This document shows, in pieces, positions 8,478 through 17,700 of a DNA stretch of 33,690 bases. The stretch spans positions 1 through 33,690 of the forward strand of contig JAJDDQ010000028.1 of NCBI GenBank assembly GCA_029260215.1, in the 5' to 3' direction. The notes beneath the pieces are model-generated. The model saw only the letters and a program-made list of their open reading frames with translations, was not told where the DNA came from and searched no databases. A program made the translations under genes and the position numbers. Within the stretch, counting starts at the first letter, position 1; each line of letters begins with the position of its first letter. Source of the DNA: Phycisphaerae bacterium. GTDB taxonomy: Bacteria > Planctomycetota > Phycisphaerae > UBA1845.

Positions 8478-10649
8478 ATGTTCGTGCAATCACGAATCGG
8501 TACGGGAAGGCTGTGGCTGGGGGTGGCGCTGTTGTGCGCTGCGACGGCTGTTGCGGAGGATAATCGGGCGGAAATTCTGGCGCGTCGCGGGTTGGACGGC
8601 GTGCTCTTTGCGCCCGCCGCGACGCAGCGGTCTCGCGTACTGTCTCCGGTCTCAGCCCTCGGTCTTGGCGGATCGCCTTCGGTGGCGATTGTTGCTTCCG
8701 CCGCCGCGGACGTGTCTGCGGGGCAGTTTACCGATCCGCGGGACAAGTTGCAGGCCACCGGTCAATTCTCCGCAGTTGATATTTTCCACGCTGGTTTGGA
8801 GACACCGTCTCTGCTTGATCTGCTTGCGTACGATTCCGTTTTGGTCTGGAGTAACCTCGATTTCGAGGACGCGACGTCGTTGGGAGATGTGCTGGCTGAC
8901 TATGTTGACGCGGGGCGGGGGGTTGCGTTGTCGACCTATGCGACTACGAGCGTCGTGCCTGACCGTTCGCTCGGTGGGCGATGGGCGACGGACGGATACG
9001 GCGTCATTACACCAAATCAGGGTGAAGTCACCGGCCAGTCGCTTTTGGGCGTTGTCAGCGATCCGCTGCACACGGTAATGAGCGGTGTGGTTGCGCTGGA
9101 CGGCGGCTTGCTCAGTGCGAGGCCTGCGTCGATATCGTTGGAGAGCGGCGCGACGCTGTTGGCCGACTGGGACGACGGGATGCCGTTGGCGGCTGTGCGA
9201 GACGATCTCGCGGGCGGGCGCGTTGACCTTGGGCTTTATCCGCCGTCGGACGATGTTGTTTTTTTCTACTGGGATGCGAGCACGGACGGTGCTCGGCTGC
9301 TCGCCAACGCGTTGATCTACACTTCGGGGTTGATGCCGATTGACGTGGCAGTTCAGGTTGTGGTTCTGAGCGCACCCAGTGCGACGGAAACCACGGACGA
9401 TCCGTCCGTGTTGCCGGGGCAAATCAGTTCGTGTACGTCTGCTTTCGTTATTGAGCTGTGGGTTTCCGATCTTGGCGCGGTGAACACAGGCATCACGGGC
9501 TTGTATGTTGACGTGCTTTACGATCAGGCTGTTCTGCAAGTGGACAATCTCGTCAACGGCTCGCTGTTTCCCAGCTTTACCGAAGGGACGATCGACAATG
9601 CACAGGGCCAGGTGACCAACTTTGGCGGCAGTAATTTTCAAACGCCTCAGGGGATTTCACCGACTTGGGCTAAGCTGGGACACTTGGAGGTCAGCCAAGT
9701 CGCGGATGGGCAGTCACGCATCGGCACCCTGCTGGGTGTGGGTGGGTTGGGCGTGTTTGGCCGAGTTCCGCCTCCGCTTTCCGAGATTGACTTTGGCATA
9801 TCTCAGGTTACGTGCGATTCGTCGTGCGTGGATGTTGTCGACTGCTGCGACGGCGATTCCAACGGCGTCATTGACAGCAGCTGTCTTTGGTGCGCGTGCG
9901 ACGATGCGGGAGCTTGCGACATACGCGACACGCCGTTTGCGGATATGGGTGGGCCTTTCGGTGAGTGTGATCCGGACGGATTCTGCAACACCTTCGACGC
10001 GAATCTTGCGCTTTCCTGTTTCGCGGAACTGACGACCTGTGACAAATTTAACATCGACACCGGTGGGCCTTTCGGTTCGTGTGCTCCGGATGGATTCTGC
10101 AATCTCTTCGATGCCAATCATGCGTTGGCCTGTTTCGCGAAGGCTTCGTCGTGTACGTGTTCGCCCTCGCCGGAATTCGGTGTGCCGCCGGTTGTGGTGG
10201 GTAAGTCCGGCATCTCAACCGAGGCCAGTCGATCCGGTATCGCTGCCGGTGAAGAGGTTCGCGTTCTATTTTTCGTTGATGACCCCGCCGGTCTGCAAAG
10301 CTATGAGCTTCACGTTGAGGTGAGCGGTGGTCGATCGGGCCGGTTGGAATTCACGGACGTCACGATCGAGTCGCGTAGGGATTTCGTGTTTGCTGACCAG
10401 GACGATCGATTCGACGCGTTCAATCTTGCGGAGGGCAAAATGCTCGCGGGGTTGTACACCGGGTCGGTTCAGGCACAGGCGAAGTCCTATCTGGCGACAT
10501 TTGCGTTCCGGGCGTCTGATGACGCACTTGGCGCATTCGTGGTCTCTTTGCGGCACGGTGACGAACCGGGTACCTCGGTGCTTGTCTCCGATTTGACGAA
10601 GAAAATTGAAATTTCCCGCGTATCGTCGGCTGTCGTCGAGGTTCGTTGA
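8478..10649 (+). CDS. Secreted multidomain protein: amidotransferase-like N-terminus, cohesin-like module, paired dockerin-like repeats
   Basis: The product has 723 residues. The ATG at 8478 follows GAGGGG and gives a signal peptide ending near ATAVAE. Residues 68-287 read like a ThuA/type-1 glutamine-amidotransferase-like fold (AYDSVLVWSN, ADYVDAGRGVALSTYA, SDPLHTVMSGV), with no clear catalytic Cys. Residues 289-446 form a cohesin-like module with FVIELWVSDLGAVNTG and GTIDNAQGQV, matching a module in the large mosaic gene at the start of this block. Residues 485-558 hold two copies of GGPFGxCxPDGFCNxFDANxAL, a planctomycete dockerin-like unit. Residues 568-723 look like a second beta-rich, cohesin-like domain. 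It is the last gene of the block; no clear terminator was found after it. Function is unknown; binding or scaffolding at the cell surface is inferred. Confidence 0.8.
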   Translation: MFVQSRIGTGRLWLGVALLCAATAVAEDNRAEILARRGLDGVLFAPAATQRSRVLSPVSALGLGGSPSVAIVASAAADVSAGQFTDPRDKLQATGQFSAVDIFHAGLETPSLLDLLAYDSVLVWSNLDFEDATSLGDVLADYVDAGRGVALSTYATTSVVPDRSLGGRWATDGYGVITPNQGEVTGQSLLGVVSDPLHTVMSGVVALDGGLLSARPASISLESGATLLADWDDGMPLAAVRDDLAGGRVDLGLYPPSDDVVFFYWDASTDGARLLANALIYTSGLMPIDVAVQVVVLSAPSATETTDDPSVLPGQISSCTSAFVIELWVSDLGAVNTGITGLYVDVLYDQAVLQVDNLVNGSLFPSFTEGTIDNAQGQVTNFGGSNFQTPQGISPTWAKLGHLEVSQVADGQSRIGTLLGVGGLGVFGRVPPPLSEIDFGISQVTCDSSCVDVVDCCDGDSNGVIDSSCLWCACDDAGACDIRDTPFADMGGPFGECDPDGFCNTFDANLALSCFAELTTCDKFNIDTGGPFGSCAPDGFCNLFDANHALACFAKASSCTCSPSPEFGVPPVVVGKSGISTEASRSGIAAGEEVRVLFFVDDPAGLQSYELHVEVSGGRSGRLEFTDVTIESRRDFVFADQDDRFDAFNLAEGKMLAGLYTGSVQAQAKSYLATFAFRASDDALGAFVVSLRHGDEPGTSVLVSDLTKKIEISRVSSAVVEVR

Positions 10650-10701
10650 ACGCGTACCGGGGATTCGCATCTTTTTCCACTGGGGGAGGCCTGCCCTACG
10701 C

Positions 10702-10729
10702 TTGACATTCGTTCGCGGTCGTACAGAAT
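10702..10729 (+). promoter_or_regulatory. candidate sigma70-like promoter of the Ni-SOD gene
   Basis: A perfect TTGACA (10702-10707) is followed after 16 bases by CAGAAT (10724-10729, four of six matches to TATAAT). Transcription would start about 40-45 bases before the ATG at 10781, with GGAG at 10769-10772 as ribosome-binding site. The box lies about 50 bases after the stop of the preceding gene, so the dismutase has its own promoter in addition to any read-through. Confidence 0.55.
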
Positions 10730-10780
10730 CGCGCGCTCGTGTCTTGATGTTCGCGAACAACCCCGAATGGAGATTGGGTT

Positions 10781-11260
10781 ATGACAAGTAAGAGTTGGGT
10801 CCGGTTTTCGCTTGTAGCGTTGACCGCTTTGGCGACAGTTTTCCTGGTGTCGGTTTCGCCGAGTCAATCCGCAGCGCATTGCCAAGTGCCGTGTGGGATT
10901 TATGACGATGCTGCGCGCATCAAGAATCTGCGCGAGGACGCGACGACGATCGCAAAGGCGATTCACAGCGTCAACGAGCTGACGAGCAAGCATGATGCCA
11001 ACGCAATCAATCAGGCTGTACGCTGGGTGACGACGAAAGAGGACCATGCTTCCCACGTCATCAAGGTTGTGTCCGAATACTTCCTGACGCAAAAAGTCAA
11101 ACCCGTCGCGTCGGGCAAAGAGGGCTATGATGCCTATCTGGCCAAGCTGGCCGACCATCATGCCGTCATGGTCGCCGCCATGAAGACGAAGCAATCCGCG
11201 GACCCTGCGACGGTGTCGGCGCTTGAGAAGGCGATCGATAAGCTGGCAACGCACTACTAA
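10781..11260 (+). CDS. sodN: Nickel superoxide dismutase precursor with Sec signal peptide
   Basis: The product has 159 residues and should convert superoxide to hydrogen peroxide and oxygen at a nickel centre. The diagnostic Ni-hook HCQVPCGIY is at residues 33-41 (pattern HCxxPCGxY). In the family, the His1 amino group and side chain, Cys2 and Cys6 bind nickel after the leader is removed. The remaining 127 residues are helical in character and end in a DPATVSALEKAIDKL-type segment, close to the usual 117-residue mature enzyme. Residues 1-32 form a Sec-type signal peptide (basic start, hydrophobic VALTALATVFLVSV), ending SQSAA directly before His33. Signal peptidase cleavage would thus leave His as residue 1. 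Classical SodN uses the SodX protease; no sodX is in the window. The gene has its own promoter and terminator. Location is inferred to be periplasmic or extracellular. Confidence 0.9.
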   Translation: MTSKSWVRFSLVALTALATVFLVSVSPSQSAAHCQVPCGIYDDAARIKNLREDATTIAKAIHSVNELTSKHDANAINQAVRWVTTKEDHASHVIKVVSEYFLTQKVKPVASGKEGYDAYLAKLADHHAVMVAAMKTKQSADPATVSALEKAIDKLATHY

Positions 11261-11325
11261 GCTGCGACTGCATACCTCGCGCGACAGCGTTTTGCCGGGA
11301 GTTTGGCACCGATAATTCAAACCAG

Positions 11326-11351
11326 CCCACGATTTTCGGTCGTGGGTTTTT
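11326..11351 (+). terminator. Rho-independent terminator of sodN
   Basis: CCCACGA (11326-11332) and TCGTGGG (11340-11346) form a perfect 7-bp stem with a 7-base loop, followed at once by TTTTT (11347-11351). It stands 66 bases after the sodN stop. It isolates sodN from the giant LEPR gene downstream. Confidence 0.88.
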
Positions 11352-11774
11352 CAATGCGCGGACCGGGGCGATTGGCCGTCGATTGAGCGGGCGGGGTGGC
11401 GGGAGCGTGCGATATCGGCCGCTGGCGCGTGGCGATGATCGGCCCTTTCGCTCAATCCTGTCGCAATGGCTTCAAACCCTTTGCCTGTGCCCGTTTCGTT
11501 TCGTAGGTTCATGTTTGAATACGACTTGCAGCACGACAGGTGTCGGGGGGCGGCCGGTTTGCCAAGCCTGAGTGAGGTTGGAAGCACCATGATTGATCCG
11601 CAGAAGCGACATTCGCGAGAGCGCTACTCCCGTCGGGACGATCGTGTGTAGCTTTACGGGCGTCACAGATCATCCGGTGCGAGGTTCCCCGCAGCCGGAT
11701 CGCCGCCTTGATTGGAACGCATCATGCCCGTCGCGTGAGATGTGGAAGACGGATCGAGGAAGGAGACTGAGAGA
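11352..11774 (+). other. Long leader / intergenic stretch before the giant LEPR gene
   Basis: About 420 bases without a convincing gene. A ribosome-binding site (GGAAGGAG, about 11757-11764) sits before the ATG at 11775. A 20-codon frame with a GGAAG in front (ATG 11589, TAG 11649) would encode a very basic peptide; it is not strong enough to call. A long leader before a giant surface-protein gene leaves room for regulation, but no specific operator or riboswitch could be recognised. Confidence 0.4.
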
Positions 11775-14700
11775 ATGGCTCGCAGGAAATCGAAGCAAAA
11801 CACGAAACGTCGAACAAAGCGCGGTGCGAAAGAAAACACTGATGCGCATCGTTCTCCCTTGGCGCCTTCCTCGTCGATGTTGAATGTCGAGACGCTCGAG
11901 CCGCGTATCCTGCTTTCCGCGACGTGGGTTGAGACCGATACGGGCGATGCGTTGGCCGGTGCTACGGCTGGCGACGACACGTTCACGGGGGATGCGCTTG
12001 ACGACTTGGCTGACGGTTTGGACGGGAATGATACGCTGTTCGGCGGCGATGGCAACGATACCCTCTTCGGAGGTGCGGGTAACGACGTTCTCGACGGAGG
12101 GACCGGGGCTGACACGCTCGATGGCGGTGTTGGTGACGACCAACTCACCGGCGGTACGGGTGACGATATTCTGATCAGTGGCGGTGGCAATGATATACTT
12201 AGCGGTGGCGCCGGTGCCGACACGATTCGATTTACCAACGCGCAAAATGGCGATGTTATCACGGTCGATGGCGGAAACGGCGTTGGTTCGGGCGGTGGCA
12301 CTGGCACCGATGTGATCGACCTGTCCAGCTACAGCAACAGCCAAATCAGTGACAACGGTTCTGCCATCACCGTCGATATGGGCGGCGGGCAGTCATTCAC
12401 CGTTAGTTACAGTAACATTGAAAACATTACGACTTCCGAGGGAACGTACACGCCAGGCAATGTTCCCGTGGCCAACAGTGTCCCCGACGCCGTCGATGAC
12501 TCGGCGAGCACTGCGGTCGATACCGCCGTCACAACGGCCAACGTACTCACGAACGACACGGATGCCAACGGCGATACGTTGAGCATCACCGGATTCACCC
12601 AAGCTTCCAACGGCACGGTCGTTGACAACAGTGATGGCACGTTCACTTATACTCCCAACGCAAGTTTCAACGGCAATGATTCATTCACGTACACGGTGAG
12701 CGACGGCAACGGCGGTACAGACACGGCTACGGTCAACGTGACGGTTGGTGCGGTGAATACCGGCCCCGCTGCAACTGATGACACTGTGGCTACACCCGTG
12801 GACAACGCTGTTACGACAGGCAACGTTCTTTCCAACGACAGCGACGCCGACGGCGATACGTTGAGCATCACGGGGTTTACCCAGGCTTCCAACGGTACGG
12901 TCGTGGATAACAGCGACGGTACGTTTACTTATACTCCCAATGCCAGTTTCAGCGGGAGCGATTCGTTTACGTACACGGTGAGCGACGGCAACGGCGGTAC
13001 GGATACGGCTACCGTGAACGTCTCGGTCGGTGCGTCGAACACCGGTCCCACTGCCGTCGATGATACTGTGGCTACGGCGGAAGACAACGCTGTCACGACC
13101 GGCAACGTCCTGACGAATGACAGTGATCCCGACGGTGATACGCTGTCCGTCAGCGGATTCACCCAAGGCTCCAATGGCGCGGTGGTGGACAACGGCGACG
13201 GTACGTTTACGTATACTCCGAACGCGAATTTCAACGGTAGCGACTCATTCACGTACACGGTGAGCGACGGAAATGGCGGTACCGCTACGGCGACGGTGAA
13301 CGTCTCGGTCAGCGCCGTCAATGACGGCCCGAGTGCGGTGGACGATGCTGTTACAACGTCGGAAGACAATGCTGTGACGACCGGCAATGTCCTGGTCAAC
13401 GACAGCGACCCGGAGGGCGACACGTTCTCCATCACGGGATTCACCCAAGCGTCCAACGGCACGGTGGTCGACAACGGTGACGGCACGTTCACCTATTCCC
13501 CGAACGCGAATTTCAGCGGCAACGATTCGTTCACGTATACGGTGGCAGACAGTAACGGTGGCACGGGAACCGCGACCGTGAATGTTACGGTGGATGCCGT
13601 TAATGACGGCCCCAGCGCGGTGGGCGATGCTGTCACAACATCGGAAGACAACGCTGTGACGACCGGCAATGTCTTGGCCAACGACAGCGATCCGGAGGGT
13701 GATACGCTCACCGTCACCGGATTCACACAGGGGTCGAATGGGACGGTCGTGAACAACGGTGACGGCACGTTTACTTATACCCCGAACGCGAACTTCAACG
13801 GTAGTGATTCGTTTACGTATACAATTGATGATGGCAACGGCGGCACGAGCAATGCCACGGTCGATGTGACCGTGAGCGCAGTCAATGACGGTCCTGTGGC
13901 CGTCGGCGACTCGGTGTCTACGGCTGAGGACAATGCGGTTACCACCGGGAATGTTCTGGCCAACGATACTGATGTGGAGGGTGACACGCTTACCGTGTCC
14001 GGATTCACACAAGGGTCGAATGGAACGGTGGTGAACAACGGCGACGGCACGTTTACTTATACCCCGAACGCGAACTACAACGGCAGTGATTCGTTTACGT
14101 ATACCATTGATGACGGCAACGGCGGAACGAGCACTGCCACGATCGATGTAACGGTGTCGGCGGTACAGGACGCGCCGGATGTTGCGGACGACAGTGTTGC
14201 GACCAATGAAGACACATCGGTTACGACGGGCAATGTTCTGGCCAATGACACCGAGTACGACGGCGACACGATGTCGGTCTACAGCTTCAACCAGCCGTCG
14301 AACGGTACGGTGGTGTCCAACGGTGATGGCACATTCACGTATACGCCGAACGCGAATTTCAACGGGACGGACTCGTTTACATATACGGTTGGTGATGGCA
14401 AGGGAAATACCGGTACGGGCACGATTAATGTGACGGTCAACGCGGTCAATGACGGGCCGGTAGCGGTTCTGGACAAAGTCGCGACCAACGAGGACACGCC
14501 GCTGACGACAGGCAATCTCTTGGCCAATGACACCGATATCGATGCAGATACGTTGACGGTTGACAGTTTCACGCAAGCGTCGAACGGTACGGTCGTGTCC
14601 AACGGCGACGGCACGTTCACTTACACCGCCAACGCCAACTTCAACGGCAACGACTCGTTTACCTATACCGTGAGCGACGGGAACGGCGGGACCAGCACAG

Positions 14701-17700
14701 CCACTGTGAATGTCTCGGTTTATGCGGTCAATGACAATCCGACAATAGTCGCCGACACGTTCACAACGAATGAAGATACGCCCATCACTACGGGGAACAT
14801 CCTGACCAACGATACTGACATCGATGGCGATACGGTTGTTCTATACAGTTTCACGCAACCGTCGAACGGATCGATCGCGTACAATGGCGACGGCACGTTT
14901 ACATACACGCCTGATGCTAACTACAACGGTACGGATTCATTCACTTACACGGTCAGGGACGGCTACGGCGGATCGGATACGGGAACGGTGACGCTCAACG
15001 TCACGCCCGTCAACGACGGCCCGGTTGCCTCGGGGGATTCCGTCAGTACGATCGAAGACTCCGCGGTTACCACGGGGAACGTTCTGGCGAACGATTCCGA
15101 CATTGACGGCGACAGTGTCAGTATCGATTCGTTCACGCAGGCAGCCAACGGAACTGTGGTCTACAACAACGACGGCACATTCACCTACACGCCCAACGCG
15201 AACTTCAACGGGTCCGACAGTTTCACCTACACCATCTCTGATGGCAACGGTGGGACGGCCACTGCGACGGTTTCCGTCAATGTGACAGGCGTGAATGACA
15301 ACCCGACGGCCAATAATGATTCTCTCACCGTGGCTGAGGATGCTACGGGGACGATCAACGTGTTGGCCAACGACACGGATATCGATGGAGATACGCTGGC
15401 TGTCTACGATATTACGCAGCCGTCGAACGGGTCGGTAATACTCAACGCCAACGGCACGTTCAGTTACACACCCAATGCGAACTACAACGGTACGGACTCC
15501 TTCACCTATACGCTGACTGATGGCCGGGGTCTGACGCAGACGGCAACCGTCAATATCACCGTCACGGCCGTCAATGACGCGCCCACGGCGGCGGGCGATA
15601 CTTTCACGACGGCAGCAGACACGCCGGTTACGACCAGCAGTGTGTTGGGCAATGACAGTGACGTTGACGGCGACACCATCTCGATCGATTCCTACACGCA
15701 GCCTGGTAATGGCGCGATCGTTTACAACAACGACGGGACATTTACGTACACGCCCAGCAATGGCTATACCGGTACCGACACGTTTACTTACACGATCACG
15801 GACGGCAACGGTCAAACCAGTACCGCGACCGTTTCGGTTACGGTTGGCGGTGGCGGAGGCGGTGGTGGGGGTGCAGCGAACACCGATGCGGTCGACGATA
15901 CGTTTTCGACGAACGAAGACACGGCCATCACCACTGGCAATGTCCTGGCCAACGATACTGACCCGGAGTCCGACACACTGACCGTTGAGTCGTTCACACA
16001 GGCGAGCAATGGTACGGTGACCTACAACAACGACGGGACGTTTACCTATACACCCAATGCCAACTACAATGGCACGGATACTTTTACGTACACCATCAAC
16101 GATGGAAACGGCAATACGGATACCGCGACCGTGACGATCAACGTTTCGGCGGTCGAGGATGCGCCAACCGTTGTCGGTGAATCGTACTCGGTGGACGAGG
16201 ACAATAGTCTGACGACTGCGAATGTGCTGGCCAACGATTCCGATCCGGAAGGCAACTCGGTGGCCATCCACAATTTTTCGCAGCCGTCCAACGGCACGGT
16301 CACGTACAACAATGACGGGACGTTTACCTACGTCCCCAATGCCAACTACAACGGTAGCGATTCGTTCACGTACACTGTCACGGACGGGCTGGGAAACACG
16401 ACCACCGGGACGGTCAACATCACGGTGAACGCAGTCAACGACGCTCCGGACGCCGGAAACGATACTTACTCCACGATCGAAGACAACACAGTCACGACCG
16501 GGAATGTGCTGGCCAACGACTCGGATGTTGATGGCGATACGGTTACGCTGGCTTCATTTACGCAGCCGACGAACGGATCGGTCGTGTACAACAACGACGG
16601 TACGTTTACGTACACGCCCAATGCGAACTACAACGGGACCGACACATTTACGTACACGGTTTCGGACGGAAACGGTGGAACTGACACCGCTACGGTGACC
16701 ATCAACGTTTCGAGCGTGAACGACGCTCCGACGGCTGTTGGTGATTCAGTTACGACCGCGGAAGACACGGCAGTCGTTACGCAAAACGTCTTGAGCAATG
16801 ATTCCGATGTCGACGGAGACAATTTCGCCGTTCTCAACTTCGCCCAGCCCTCAAATGGATACGTGCAATACAACGGCGACGGGACGTTTACTTATACTCC
16901 AGACAAAGACTACAATGGTACGGACACGTTCACCTACACGATCGGTGACGGCCAGGGAACCGAAGTGACGGCCACCATTACCGTCAACGTTACAGCCGTG
17001 AACGATGCTCCCGTGGTCTTGGCCGACCAGATTACGACCAATGAAGATACGGCTGTTACCAGCCCTATTGTTCTCGCCAATGATACGGATGTCGATAACG
17101 ACACGCTGACGGTTGATTCCTTCGCTCAGGGCAGCAACGGTACGGTTGTGTACAACGGTGACGGCACGTTCACCTACACGCCGAATGCGAACTTCAACGG
17201 AACGGATTCTTACACGTATACCGTTAGCGACGGGAACGGGGCGACTGTTACTGCCACGGTCAACGTCGTGATTACCTCGGTCAATGACGCGCCGACGGTC
17301 GTGACCGACAGCATCACAATGAATGAAGATGCGGTGGTCACGACCCCCAATGTGCTGCTGAACGATCTCGACGTGGACGGCGACACGCTGGTCATCACGG
17401 GGTTCACGCAGCCGGCCAACGGTACGATTACGTACAACAATGACGGCACGTTCTCGTATACACCAAACGCGAACTATAATGGTAGCGATTCGTTCACTTA
17501 CAGTGTGATCGACGGCAATGGCGGGACGGCAACCGGCACCGTGGAATTCAATATTACTGCGGTCAATGACGGCCCCGTGGCAGCCAGCAATTCCTATTCG
17601 ACGACGGAAGATAACAGTGTCACGACCGGAAACGTCCTGGCGAACGATACCGATGTCGAAAATGACACGCTCACGGTGGACTCCTTCACTCAGCCGTCCA

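Noticed and set aside
11589-11651. 20-codon frame with a GGAAG in front, upstream of the giant LEPR gene
   Set aside because: Very basic and without recognisable features; it could be a leader peptide, but evidence is too thin for a gene call.
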